Origin: an uncultured Methanomethylovorans sp.
Lineage (GTDB): Archaea > Halobacteriota > Methanosarcinia > Methanosarcinales > Methanosarcinaceae
Direction of reading: 5' to 3'
Assembly (NCBI GenBank): GCA_937968035.1
Contig: CALBTS010000327.1
Coordinates: forward strand, 1-64,000
Length of the DNA stretch: 64,000 nucleotides
Below are positions 17,053 to 25,420 of the stretch, one piece after another. How positions within the stretch are numbered: the first letter of the stretch is position 1; each line of letters opens with the position of its first letter. The notes beneath the pieces were generated by a model. That model saw only the letters and a program-made list of their open reading frames with translations, made no database searches and was not told the DNA's origin. The position numbers and the translations under genes were made by a program.

Positions 17053-18525
17053 ATGGATTCTATTACCTGGGAAGAAATGAAAGCTATTGATGCAAATTGC
17101 GCTCAGCTTGGCCTTTTGCCCATCCAGCTCATGGAAAACGCAGGTTCTTCAATATCAAAAGAGATAAGTAGCCGTTTCTCCGGAGGAAAAATATTGCTGA
17201 TTGCAGGCAGAGGGAACAACGGAGGAGATGCCTTTGTGGCCGCACGCCACCTTTGCCAGTTCCCACAGTTCCAGGTCGATGTCATACTTTTAGGAAATGC
17301 TGCCTCAATACGCACTGAAGAAGCAAAGAAAAATTTTCTGCTGCTTAGACATTGTAACATCAACAGTATAAACGAAATAACCGATCCTGGAGATGAGAAA
17401 CTATCCGGATCGATCAATAATGCCGATATCATAGTTGATGGAATACTTGGAACTGGTGTGAAAGGTGATATTAAAGAACCAGAAGCTTCGGCAATAGAAC
17501 TTATAAATTCGTCCGGAAAATATGTGATATCGGTTGACGTGCCTTCAGGAACAATGGACACAAAGAGCGAAGTGCCAAAATGTGTCAAAGCGGATCTGAC
17601 AGTTACTTTCCATAAAATGAAAGAAGAATTGAACAGACTCCCGGTATCCCATTACACCGGCGAAGTAAAGGTAGAAGGCATAGGTGTTTGTTCCCATGCT
17701 GAAAGAGTTATAGGTATAGGGAACCTGAGAAACCTGAATATAAGGACTCCTGATTCCCATAAGGGGCAAGCTGGCAGAATACTCATAATAGGAGGGGGGG
17801 CTTATTCGGGAGCTCCGGCCCTGGCGGCCCTCGCGGCGCTCAGAACGGGAGCTGATACCGTAACAGTGGCAGCCCCATCCAATGTAGCCAGCACCATTGC
17901 ATCTTTCTCTCCTGACCTTATTGTACGTTGCCTATCAGGTCAAAGATTGTGCAGTGATGATCTGCCCCTGATCACAAAACTTGCTTGCCAGCACGATGTA
18001 ATTGTTATGGGCATGGGGCTTGGGAATGAGGATGGAGTGGAAAAAACTGCACGCAGAATAGTCCCTTTGGGCAAAAAACTAGTGCTTGACGCAGATGCAT
18101 TACCTGCCGTCGAGGAGGTTAAAGGCAGTGCTTCTGAAATAGTCATCACACCCCATGCCAGAGAGTTTTCAAGGATAAGGAAAGTTGAAACTTCGGTGGA
18201 CATGAACAAGAGGATAGAAGAAGTAATGACATTTTCTAAAGAAAAAAATGTAGTTACTCTTCTCAAAGGAAAAGTGGATATTATTTCCGATGGAAAGAAA
18301 GTCATGCTTAATCGGACCGGTAATGCAGGAATGAGCGTAGGTGGTACAGGAGATGTGCTTGCGGGTATCACAGGTGCACTTTTAGCCGCCAACTCACCAT
18401 TGAAAGCTGCCGCCTGTGCAGCTTACATTAATGGAGCTGCAGGAGACCTTGCATTCAAAGAGAAAGGATATGGGTTACTAGCTACCGATATAATCGAAAG
18501 GATAACTGATGTGATGAGGGAGTGA
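17053..18525 (+). CDS. nnr: Bifunctional NAD(P)H-hydrate epimerase/dehydratase
   Basis: A 490-residue two-domain repair enzyme. Residues 1-215 form the YjeF_N epimerase, with AGRGNNGGDAFVAARHL near 50 and VDVPSGTM near 160. Residues 225-490 form the ribokinase-fold ADP/ATP-dependent dehydratase, with ITPHAREF near 366 and GNAGMSVGGTGDVLAGI near 425. It restores damaged, hydrated NAD(P)H in the cytosol. The stop is 4 bases before a 61-residue protein gene and about 195 bases before moaC, so these form a likely operon. No strong ribosome site precedes ATG 17053. Confidence 0.93.
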   Translation: MDSITWEEMKAIDANCAQLGLLPIQLMENAGSSISKEISSRFSGGKILLIAGRGNNGGDAFVAARHLCQFPQFQVDVILLGNAASIRTEEAKKNFLLLRHCNINSINEITDPGDEKLSGSINNADIIVDGILGTGVKGDIKEPEASAIELINSSGKYVISVDVPSGTMDTKSEVPKCVKADLTVTFHKMKEELNRLPVSHYTGEVKVEGIGVCSHAERVIGIGNLRNLNIRTPDSHKGQAGRILIIGGGAYSGAPALAALAALRTGADTVTVAAPSNVASTIASFSPDLIVRCLSGQRLCSDDLPLITKLACQHDVIVMGMGLGNEDGVEKTARRIVPLGKKLVLDADALPAVEEVKGSASEIVITPHAREFSRIRKVETSVDMNKRIEEVMTFSKEKNVVTLLKGKVDIISDGKKVMLNRTGNAGMSVGGTGDVLAGITGALLAANSPLKAAACAAYINGAAGDLAFKEKGYGLLATDIIERITDVMRE

Positions 18526-18529
18526 ATTT

Positions 18530-18715
18530 ATGACAAAAGATGAGAATAGGAAGATCAGCGTTGATATTGAGAGAAAAAATGTCAGAATAATTATTACCCA
18601 CGTAGAAGACGAGGAAATACTCAAGTTGACAGTTGATGAAGCTAAAGATCTTATAAAAAAGTTAGAGAATACAATTGAGGACTATCGGCAAAGGCAAAAC
18701 CTGCGCATAGACTGA
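18530..18715 (+). CDS. Small conserved-looking protein, 61 residues
   Basis: A short charged protein: residues 8-35 look like two beta strands (KISVDIERKNVRIIITHV), followed by one long amphipathic helix (VDEAKDLIKKLENTIEDY). It sits tightly between nnr (4-base gap) and moaC (4-base gap), with GGGAGTGA before the ATG, so it is almost certainly translated. I do not recognise a family. It could be a small partner or regulator of either neighbour. Confidence 0.65.
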   Translation: MTKDENRKISVDIERKNVRIIITHVEDEEILKLTVDEAKDLIKKLENTIEDYRQRQNLRID

Positions 18716-18719
18716 ATTG

Positions 18720-19211
18720 ATGGTGGTTCCCTTGGAGAAAAAATTAAGCCATCTGAAAGATGACAGAGCCATAATGGTGGATATCAGTAGCAAAGATATT
18801 GTTGACAGACGTGCAACAGCAGTCGGTGAGATCTTACTCTCCGACCGAACTATAGAGAAAATTAAAAATGGCACGATAGAAAAAGGTAATGTATTGGCAA
18901 CTGCCAGGACAGCAGCTATACTTGGTGTAAAAAGAACTGCTGAAATGATACCTATGTGCCATCAGATACCTATAACAAGTGTCGATGTAGATTTTTCCTT
19001 CCGAGAAGGAGCAATAGTTGCCACTATAGAAGTCCGGTCCGTTGGGAGAACCGGAGTAGAAATGGAAGCACTCACTGGTGTTTCTATCGCACTTCTAACA
19101 GTGTGGGACATGGTGAAATCCGCAGAAAAAGATGATACTGGTAATTATCCCAACACTTCCATAAAGAACATAAGCGTGCTTGAAAAGATAAAGGGAACCA
19201 AAACTAATTAA
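18720..19211 (+). CDS. moaC: Cyclic pyranopterin monophosphate synthase
   Basis: A 163-residue MoaC of normal length. PMCHQIPI (near 80) and GVEMEALTGVSIALLTVWDM with KSAEKDD (near 113-142) are the conserved active-site motifs. It turns the MoaA product into cyclic pyranopterin monophosphate in molybdopterin/tungstopterin synthesis. The pathway supplies formylmethanofuran dehydrogenase and, here, the aldehyde oxidoreductase at 35.8-37.5 kb. ATG 18720 is preferred; TTG 18717 directly before it is in frame. It is the third gene after nnr and lies 67 bases before prs. Confidence 0.95.
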   Translation: MVVPLEKKLSHLKDDRAIMVDISSKDIVDRRATAVGEILLSDRTIEKIKNGTIEKGNVLATARTAAILGVKRTAEMIPMCHQIPITSVDVDFSFREGAIVATIEVRSVGRTGVEMEALTGVSIALLTVWDMVKSAEKDDTGNYPNTSIKNISVLEKIKGTKTN

Positions 19212-19278
19212 CATAAGACATAGTAGAGTAGAAAAATCATATCCGAGATTAAGTAAACAATTTCTTGAGGTACTTAAA

Positions 19279-20127
19279 TTGAAAATAATAGGAGGGCCAG
19301 CATCACAGGCACTTGCTACCCGCGTGGCAAGAGAGATGAACATTGAACCAACTCTTTGTGAGTTCAACCGTTTTCCCGATGGTGAGATATATACCCGTAT
19401 AATGGAAGAGCCTATGGACGAAGTGACCATCATACAGAGCACTGCGACAGATTCCGACCTCATGGCACTGCTACTTATGATAGATGCCTGTGAAGATGCA
19501 CAGGTAGTAAATGTGGTTATTCCCTATATGGGATATGCACGCCAGGATAGGAAGTTCAAATCTGGAGAGCCCATCAGTGCAAGAGCTGTAGCTCGAAGCA
19601 TATCTGCAGACAGAATATTTACTGTAAATATCCACAAGCCAAGTATATTGGATTATTTCAGTTCCGATGCTTTTGACCTGGATGCTTCAGATGTCATTGG
19701 AAAATATATCAGTTCCCTCCATCTGAAAGATCCATTGATCGTAGCTCCTGATATAGGCGCTATGAGCCTGGCAGAGAATACTGCAAATGGAGTGGGTATT
19801 CAGTACGATTATCTTGAAAAGACAAGGCTTTCTGGGGACACCGTGACCATCAAAACGAAGAATATGGATGTCTGTGGCAGGGATGTTGTCCTGGTGGATG
19901 ATATGATCGCTACAGGCGGTACAATGGCGGAATCTATAAAACTCCTCAAGAGCCAGGGAGCAAGTGACGTTTACCTTGCATGCGTACATCCAGTACTGGC
20001 AAAGAATGCGGTGTTGCGTCTTTTTAATGCAGGTGTGCGTGATATCATAGCTACGGATACACTGGAAAAAGCGCAGAGCTCGGTGAGCGTTGCACCCCTT
20101 ATTGCTGGTTCCATAAAGAATTTCTAA
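19279..20127 (+). CDS. prs: Ribose-phosphate pyrophosphokinase (PRPP synthase)
   Basis: A 282-residue archaeal PRPP synthase of the usual length. ATP-binding FNRFPDGEIYTRI lies near 29, YARQDRKFKSGEPISARA near 90-108, and the PRPP loop VLVDDMIATGGTM near 200. It makes PRPP from ribose-5-phosphate and ATP for purine, pyrimidine, histidine and methanopterin synthesis. The start is TTG 19279: GAGGT at 19267-19271 lies 7 bases before it, and no ATG is available nearby. It follows moaC on the same strand. Confidence 0.93.
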   Translation: MKIIGGPASQALATRVAREMNIEPTLCEFNRFPDGEIYTRIMEEPMDEVTIIQSTATDSDLMALLLMIDACEDAQVVNVVIPYMGYARQDRKFKSGEPISARAVARSISADRIFTVNIHKPSILDYFSSDAFDLDASDVIGKYISSLHLKDPLIVAPDIGAMSLAENTANGVGIQYDYLEKTRLSGDTVTIKTKNMDVCGRDVVLVDDMIATGGTMAESIKLLKSQGASDVYLACVHPVLAKNAVLRLFNAGVRDIIATDTLEKAQSSVSVAPLIAGSIKNF

Positions 20128-20151
20128 CCTCAATTATTATCTGTGATCATT

Positions 20152-20508
20152 ATGGGAATACCTGCAAAGTGTCCACTTGATGGAACATCAAATTGCAAAG
20201 GAAAACAATGTCATCTCTATCATGTGGATTGGCGCACCAAAGAAGCTAATTGCATTATTGGATACGGAAGTTCCCACAAAAAAACCCATTCTGAAAGAGT
20301 GATCCTAGATACATACATAGAGAATACGAAAATAAAATTAGGAAGGGATATAGGCATCCCAGAGATGCCTGAAAAAGAATCCGAAAATGATCCTAAAAAC
20401 ATTGCAGCTGATATGCAGACAAGTGAACCTTTTGAGAAGGTAACTGTAAGAAACAAGAATGCAACTGTTATAGAAACACACGATAAGTTCAAAAAAGAAC
20501 GAGAATAG
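20152..20508 (+). CDS. Small Cys-containing hypothetical protein
   Basis: A 118-residue protein. Four cysteines in the first 35 residues (KCPLDG, NCKGKQCHLY, ANCIIGY) could bind a metal. The second half is charged and probably disordered. It lies 24 bases after prs, and GTGATC just before ATG 20152 fits a ribosome site. The alternative GTG start at 20143 would bury that site. No family recognised. Confidence 0.55.
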   Translation: MGIPAKCPLDGTSNCKGKQCHLYHVDWRTKEANCIIGYGSSHKKTHSERVILDTYIENTKIKLGRDIGIPEMPEKESENDPKNIAADMQTSEPFEKVTVRNKNATVIETHDKFKKERE

Positions 20509-20547
20509 AAAAAGTGATGGATACAGACTTCTAACTGAAAGAACTTT

Positions 20548-20557
20548 GGAGATGATC
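20548..20557 (+). promoter_or_regulatory. Ribosome binding site that fixes a CTG start
   Basis: GGAGATGATC matches the archaeal anti-16S consensus GGAGGTGATC at 9 of 10 bases. It ends 5 bases before CTG 20563. There is no ATG, GTG or TTG in the open frame until 20800, far inside the conserved domain. Confidence 0.65.
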
Positions 20558-20562
20558 GTTCT

Positions 20563-21231
20563 CTGTTACCTTCAGAAATTGAAGAAAGTGAACTCAAAGA
20601 GATATATAGAATACTTCTGGAAGAATTCGGACCCCAGAAGTGGTGGCCTGCAGAAACGCGCTTTGAGGTAATAGTAGGGGCTTTTCTGACTCAGCAGACA
20701 AAATGGTCCAACGTAGAAAGGGCCATAGGCAACCTCAGGCAGGCAGGACTGCTTGAACCATATGGTCTTGCCAAAGCAGACATCATCGAGCTGGAAGAAA
20801 TGATAAGATGCTGTGGATTCTATCGACAGAAAGCCACCAGGCTGAGAAATGCAGCACAGTTCCTGATAGAGAACGATATGCACGAACTGTTCAACCTTCC
20901 TATTGACCACTTGCGTAAAATTTTATTATCTATGAATGGCGTTGGTAATGAAACTGCAGATAGCATCCTACTATATGCTGCTGATAAACCTAAATTTGTT
21001 ATAGATGCGTATACTACACGCATTATGAGCTGCATAGGCGTGGAAGGCAATTATGGAAAGCTACAGAAATTATTTGAAAGTGCACTCCCACAGGATGTCA
21101 ACATGTTCAAAGAGTACCACGCACTTATCGTTGAATATGGGAAATCATATTGTGGAAAAAAACGCTGTGAGGAATGTATACTGATAAAGGGCCACAGGAA
21201 AGGAACAATGCATGAACAAGAGCAAGTATGA
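20563..21231 (+). CDS. EndoIII-superfamily DNA glycosylase, apparent CTG start
   Basis: A 222-residue helix-hairpin-helix glycosylase. The domain clearly begins before the first ATG (20800): EIYRILLEEFGPQKWWPAET and GAFLTQQTKWSNVE are read in frame upstream. The frame opens after TGA 20536-20538, and CTG 20563 sits behind a near-perfect ribosome site. NGVGNETADSILLYA holds the HhH loop but has Glu where EndoIII has its catalytic Lys. The Asp in VIDAYTTRI is kept. This fits a monofunctional base-excision glycosylase (MagIII-like) more than an AP lyase. The C-terminal YCGKKRCEEC shows only three of four cluster cysteines. It overlaps the TPD nuclease gene by 20 bases. Confidence 0.8.
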   Translation: MLPSEIEESELKEIYRILLEEFGPQKWWPAETRFEVIVGAFLTQQTKWSNVERAIGNLRQAGLLEPYGLAKADIIELEEMIRCCGFYRQKATRLRNAAQFLIENDMHELFNLPIDHLRKILLSMNGVGNETADSILLYAADKPKFVIDAYTTRIMSCIGVEGNYGKLQKLFESALPQDVNMFKEYHALIVEYGKSYCGKKRCEECILIKGHRKGTMHEQEQV

Positions 21232-21991
21232 AAAGATATACGAATTGCTGGAGGACATAACGGACATAGGACCCGTGGCCAAGACGTTCGGTATCCACCC
21301 GGGTATTGCGTATACGATATTATCCCAAAAAACAGTTTCTAAGGTAAAATCAAATTTTGGTAATTTGAAAAGAAGTGGACCGGCACAACTGGAACAATGG
21401 AACAGAGGGAAAACGATACTCGATATGTCCAAAGCTAAAAAGATACCTGCCACGTTGATGGCGTCCCTCATACTGAAAGAACTGGACATACCTAAAAAAA
21501 TGGCTTTTAATTCCCCGGCCAGACTTAAAAACAAACGTTTAAGCCAAGAGATCATAGAGGCTCTGGATAAAGATCATTTTTTTTCTCCACGTGCACACGA
21601 TCTCCAGCTGGAAAAAGGCAGACTTGGAGAGGAAATCATCTCCCGGTGGCTAAAGGCCCATAAAATAGATTTCCTGACCGAGGAACAATTAAGAGAGCAG
21701 AATATGACCAAGACCCCAGACTTCCTGCTGCCTGAACCCATAACAATAGATGACATGAGAATATCCTGGATAGAGAGCAAGGCAATGTTCGGGGATGAGC
21801 AGGAACACAAACACTATACGAAAAAACAGTTTTCCCATTACGAACAGATGTCCGGCTGTGGATTAGTAGTATATTGGTATGGGTTCCTAGACACGCTTGA
21901 AAGCAATGGACATATACTAAAATGCTATCTATTCTTTGAAGAATTCGAAAAAGAGGTCACTGAGCTTCTGAACTTTGGAGTTCACCAGTGA
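21212..21991 (+). CDS. TPD-type nuclease, CDIN1/C15orf41 relative
   Basis: A 259-residue protein. The N-terminal 110 residues are helical with a possible HTH (GPVAKTFGIHPGIAYTIL). The C-terminal half has KGRLGEEIISRWL, then KTPDFLLPEPI, then SWIESKAMFG, which match a PD-(D/E)xK nuclease core; the TPDFLLP string names the TPD family that includes human CDIN1. It has no assigned archaeal role. Its start lies inside the glycosylase gene, so the two are translated together and may form a DNA repair pair. Its 3' end overlaps a convergent short frame by 35 bases. Confidence 0.75.
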   Translation: MNKSKYEKIYELLEDITDIGPVAKTFGIHPGIAYTILSQKTVSKVKSNFGNLKRSGPAQLEQWNRGKTILDMSKAKKIPATLMASLILKELDIPKKMAFNSPARLKNKRLSQEIIEALDKDHFFSPRAHDLQLEKGRLGEEIISRWLKAHKIDFLTEEQLREQNMTKTPDFLLPEPITIDDMRISWIESKAMFGDEQEHKHYTKKQFSHYEQMSGCGLVVYWYGFLDTLESNGHILKCYLFFEEFEKEVTELLNFGVHQ

Positions 21992-22229
21992 ATACAAGCA
22001 CAGCTTGGGTAGCATTTGTGTCTATTTCATCGTCTTCCGGGTGATCCCCTTCATCATAAAGAACCGGAGCAGATGCAATGGAACCATGGGTGCCCAGCAT
22101 TTCAATAAGAGAGGCAAGTTCATCACCTGCTGGATCCCGCATCCTATACAGCATGAATATATCCCTCATAACTGAAAGACTGTTCCTTTCTCCTATAGGC
22201 GTGATACGAGTCATTGAAGAAAAGAGCAT
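21957..22229 (-). CDS. Possible small acidic protein
   Basis: A 90-residue frame on the minus strand with a plausible soluble composition: basic start, then acidic stretch EGDHPEDDEIDTN. No family recognised. It fills an otherwise empty space and reads convergently into the TPD gene, overlapping it by 35 bases. No clear ribosome site precedes the ATG; a second ATG is 15 bases in. It may be real, but support is modest. Confidence 0.4.
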   Translation of the reverse strand: MLFSSMTRITPIGERNSLSVMRDIFMLYRMRDPAGDELASLIEMLGTHGSIASAPVLYDEGDHPEDDEIDTNATQAVLVFTGELQSSEAQ

Positions 22230-22259
22230 ATACTACTAATTAACTCTTTCGATTCGTAC

Positions 22260-22439
22260 TTGTGCGAACATTTTTTCTTATGTGAGACAAAAAGGACCAT
22301 AGTATTCAGATGGCTCCGGGAGAAGGGGCATTACAGGACAGGCTTTGAAGCTTACATCCCGGGATATGTGCGATCACTTAGTGCAGAAGGAGAATCTTGC
22401 ACCTTCCAGACATACCTTCACACCACAGCTCTAAAATAA
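22260..22439 (+). CDS. Small protein of about 59 residues, TTG start
   Basis: A reading frame from TTG 22260 to TAA 22437-22439. It encodes a compact protein with cysteines near both ends (MCEHFFLCETKRT at the start), a Tyr/Gly-rich middle (GHYRTGFEAYIPGYVRS) and TCTF-like SCTFQTYLH near the end. The aromatic-rich, low-repeat composition and codon use look coding. It has no ATG, no strong ribosome site and no family that I can name. It sits between the divergent acidic frame and lysS. Confidence 0.45.
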   Translation: MCEHFFLCETKRTIVFRWLREKGHYRTGFEAYIPGYVRSLSAEGESCTFQTYLHTTALK

Positions 22440-22488
22440 TAGTATATAATTTCATAATGCATCATTATTATGAATTTGGTGAACTAAT

Positions 22489-24081
22489 ATGGCAGAGATA
22501 ACGCATTGGGCAGATGTCATGGCAGAGGAGATCCTTGAAAGCGGAAAAAAACACCTTGTGGCAACTGGCATCACTCCCTCAGGACACATCCACATCGGGA
22601 ACATGAGAGAAGTGGTCACGGCAGACGCAACTTACCGTGCTCTGCTGGATCAGGGAGCAGCTGCAGAAATTATCTATGTTGCAGACACTTACGATCCTCT
22701 GAGGAAAGTATATCCTTTCCTGGACGAAAGCTTTGCACCTCATGTGGGAAAGCCTATTTCAGAAATTCCCTGCCCATGTGGTGAATGTACCAGTTATGCT
22801 GAACATTTTCTCAAACCGTTCTACAAAGCCCTGGATCGCTTAGGTATTCATCCTAAAATATATAGGGCTGATGAGATGTATAAACAGGGAATGTATGTGG
22901 AAAGCATCAAAACAGCTCTCCTCAACAGAGACAAAATAGCACGTATCCTGCAGGAACACTCCGGAAAAGAGGTCACAGATGACTGGAGTCCATTTAATCC
23001 GATCTGTAGCAAATGTGGCCGGCTTACGACCACTAAAGTCACTGGATTTGATATTGAAGCAGAGACAGTTAATTATGCTTGCTCCTGCGGAGACTGCGGA
23101 ACCGTATCAATGACAGGAGGAGGGAAACTTACATGGCGGGTGGACTGGCCTGCCCGCTGGGGTGTGCTGGGAGTTACAGTTGAGCCTTTCGGGAAGGACC
23201 ATGCTTCCAAAGGTGGGTCCTACGATACAGGCAAAGCCATAAGTGAGGAAATATATGGATACAAAGCACCATATCCGGTGGTATATGAATGGATCATGCT
23301 GGGTACAAAAGGCGCAATGTCTTCCTCAAGCGGAGTGGTAGTGGCAATATCCGATATGCTGGAAGTCCTCCCACCCGAAATATTGAGATACTTGATCATA
23401 AGAACAAAACCTGAGAAGCACATTCGCTTTGATCCTTCCCTGCCCCTGCTCAACCTGGTAGAAGAATATGAAAAGCTGAGTGCTAACGCAGAAGGGTCCG
23501 GCTATAACAAACGACTGAAAGAACTATCACATGCAGCAGGTATCTGCCACACAGATATCCCTTTCAGGCACATGATCACTATTTACCAGGTAGCTCACGG
23601 TAATCTTGACAGAGTGATGAAGATAGTGGAGAGATCGGGATACAGCACGAAAAATGAGAAATGTATCCTGGAACTTGCAGAGAACGTCGGAAAGTGGCTT
23701 GACATGTATGCTCCTGACATGGTAAAGTTCAGCGTCAAGGAAGAGATCCCTGTACAGGCTGCAACCTTGAACGCTACCCAAAGAGCTTTCCTCCAGGCAT
23801 TATCCGAGGAGATAGATGCTGCAAAGGAATTGAGTGGGGAAGATTACCACAACCTTGTCTATTCCTCCCAGGATAAGAGTTCTTCTCTTAATGCCAGGAT
23901 TGCCCGTATAATGGGGATTGGTACTGATGAACTGGAAGTAAAAACAACTGAGATGTTCAAAGCCATCTATCTGGCCGTGCTGGGACAGCAATCTGGCCCA
24001 AAGGCAGGATGGTTCCTTTCATCAATGGAAAAGGACTTCCTTGCAAAGAGATTCAGTGAAGCTGCAAGTTACAGGCCATAA
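22489..24081 (+). CDS. lysS: Class I lysyl-tRNA synthetase
   Basis: A 530-residue class I enzyme of the usual archaeal length. The HIGH-type motif is PSGHIHIGN (near 29-37), and the KMSKS-type loop is MSSSSG (near 280), as in LysRS-I. Cysteine-rich insertions follow PCPCGEC (near 99), and two further pairs (CSKCG, CSCGDCG) lie near 170-205, probably binding zinc. GGTGAAC precedes ATG 22489. It charges tRNA-Lys. Some Methanosarcinales also have a class II LysRS; none is in this window. The 3' end overlaps the following methyltransferase frame. Confidence 0.95.
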   Translation: MAEITHWADVMAEEILESGKKHLVATGITPSGHIHIGNMREVVTADATYRALLDQGAAAEIIYVADTYDPLRKVYPFLDESFAPHVGKPISEIPCPCGECTSYAEHFLKPFYKALDRLGIHPKIYRADEMYKQGMYVESIKTALLNRDKIARILQEHSGKEVTDDWSPFNPICSKCGRLTTTKVTGFDIEAETVNYACSCGDCGTVSMTGGGKLTWRVDWPARWGVLGVTVEPFGKDHASKGGSYDTGKAISEEIYGYKAPYPVVYEWIMLGTKGAMSSSSGVVVAISDMLEVLPPEILRYLIIRTKPEKHIRFDPSLPLLNLVEEYEKLSANAEGSGYNKRLKELSHAAGICHTDIPFRHMITIYQVAHGNLDRVMKIVERSGYSTKNEKCILELAENVGKWLDMYAPDMVKFSVKEEIPVQAATLNATQRAFLQALSEEIDAAKELSGEDYHNLVYSSQDKSSSLNARIARIMGIGTDELEVKTTEMFKAIYLAVLGQQSGPKAGWFLSSMEKDFLAKRFSEAASYRP

Positions 24082-24733
24082 AGAATTGATAGAGAAAGAA
24101 GATATTCTTGCGTGGGAAAAGGAGTACAGGCATTTACAATGGGGCTGTGCTGGCTCCATATCCCATATAACAGAAATGCTTCCTCCTGGAAGCGAAGTAC
24201 TGGATGTGGGATGCGGATGTGGAAGACATCTATTTCCACTATCTGCCTGCTACAGCACAACAGGTATGGATATTTCATCCATGGCTTTGCACAGAGCAAG
24301 GGAGTACCTGAAAAAGCAGGATAGAAAAGCTGATTATGCCACTGCAAGTCTTACCCACTTGCCCTTTAAGGGAGAAACTTTTGATGCCGTGATCTGTCTG
24401 GGAGTTTTGCAGCATCTCACTGAAGCAGCTAGATATGCTGCAGTCAGCGAGATAAGAAGAGTTTTAAAATGCAATGGGTTGGTATTCCTAGAGGTCTTTG
24501 GTTCTCAGGATATGAGATATGGGGGAGAGGAAGTAGAAGAACGCAGTTTTATGCGCCACAATGGGATCCTTTACCACTATTTCACTCCCGAAGAAATAAG
24601 GACACTTTTCAAAGGATTCGGCTTCCTCGAATTGAAAGACAACCTATTGGAAAAGAATTATAGAGGAGAGAAATATATCCGGCACATGATCCGTGCCGTT
24701 ATGCGCTATGATCAGAAGAAGATGCCCGCATAG
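24041..24733 (+). CDS. SAM-dependent methyltransferase, class I
   Basis: A Rossmann methyltransferase of up to 230 residues. Motif I is [13 protein letters not shown], motif II is near [10 protein letters not shown], and motif IV is [13 protein letters not shown]. The substrate is unknown. The start is unclear: TTG 24041 overlaps lysS by 41 bases, GTG 24056 also overlaps, and TTG 24086 falls just after the lysS stop. The 3' end overlaps the convergent BofA-like gene by 22 bases. Translational coupling with lysS is likely. Confidence 0.8.
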   Translation: MQRDSVKLQVTGHKELIEKEDILAWEKEYRHLQWGCAGSISHITEMLPPGSEVLDVGCGCGRHLFPLSACYSTTGMDISSMALHRAREYLKKQDRKADYATASLTHLPFKGETFDAVICLGVLQHLTEAARYAAVSEIRRVLKCNGLVFLEVFGSQDMRYGGEEVEERSFMRHNGILYHYFTPEEIRTLFKGFGFLELKDNLLEKNYRGEKYIRHMIRAVMRYDQKKMPA

Positions 24734-24963
24734 TGCAGCAGGATCACAAGGATGGCACCAACAACACCTGCAATGGCACATGTAAGGACCACAACCCATG
24801 AGTATGCTATTTCCAGTCCTAGAGCGGTATTGGCTATAACAAGCACAAGCAATCCCATGATAGTATTGACCACCATGTTCTTTACGGTCTTCAGGACTTT
24901 ATAAAGCAGGTATGCAATTACTATTGCAGCCAGAACGATTATGATCTCTGTAGCCATGTACAT
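24712..24963 (-). CDS. BofA-like small membrane protein
   Basis: An 83-residue protein almost entirely made of three hydrophobic helices (about 5-22, 33-50 and 55-80). It has the size and layout of the pro-sigma-K inhibitor BofA family found in methanogens. In Bacillus, BofA blocks an intramembrane protease. No sporulation exists here, so the archaeal role is unknown. ATG 24957 is an equally good start. It overlaps the methyltransferase gene tail to tail. Confidence 0.7.
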   Translation of the reverse strand: MYMATEIIIVLAAIVIAYLLYKVLKTVKNMVVNTIMGLLVLVIANTALGLEIAYSWVVVLTCAIAGVVGAILVILLHYAGIFF

Positions 24964-24997
24964 AATATATGGCAGAATAAATATTTAACTATTATCC

Positions 24998-25420
24998 CTA
25001 TATTTCTCCCTGCAGCGAGATCAGGAAGGTTAACACTTTAGTATCAAGCTCCTCCAGTGTGGAATACTGCCACAGGGCAACATGGGGATTACCCAGGACC
25101 ATAGCCGACACATTTGATCCAGGCCTGTACAGACACAGTACCGGAATATGCCTTTGAACTGCACTGCATATCTCATAGCCAACGCCTGTAGAAGGAAGAC
25201 TTACCTCTGCAATAAGGCATGAACTGTGCTCTAAGAGAGCTATATCCCTTGCAAAGATCTCTTGCTCTGTCATGGAATATTCCACTTTTTCAAGCTGTGC
25301 ATCAGCTACATGCTCACTAAGTACTTCATGCCCTTTAGAAACAATAAATGAGCAAAGATGCTGATAAACGGACAACATTTCTCTTCCACCACGGATAGAG
25401 CCTGAAAAAAAGACCTTCAT
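24998..25420 (-). CDS. Nucleoside 2-deoxyribosyltransferase-like protein (DNPH1/RCL type)
   Basis: A 140-residue protein. MKVFFSGSIRGGRE is the glycine-rich phosphate-binding start of RCL/DNPH1 enzymes. The Asp in FARDIALLEHSS (near 80-90) and ISEVS-like AEVSLPSTGVGYEI (near 92-105), whose Glu is the likely nucleophile, follow the family. DNPH1 cleaves the N-glycosidic bond of modified deoxynucleoside monophosphates, so a nucleotide-cleaning role is likely. ATG 25420 overlaps the stop of the U32 gene by 4 bases, so they share a transcript. Confidence 0.8.
   Translation of the reverse strand: MKVFFSGSIRGGREMLSVYQHLCSFIVSKGHEVLSEHVADAQLEKVEYSMTEQEIFARDIALLEHSSCLIAEVSLPSTGVGYEICSAVQRHIPVLCLYRPGSNVSAMVLGNPHVALWQYSTLEELDTKVLTFLISLQGEI

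Noticed and set aside
22489-24081. Possible sign of pyrrolysine coding because of class I LysRS
   Set aside because: LysRS-I occurs in many archaea without pyrrolysine. I see no pyl genes and no in-frame TAG in a methylamine methyltransferase in this window.
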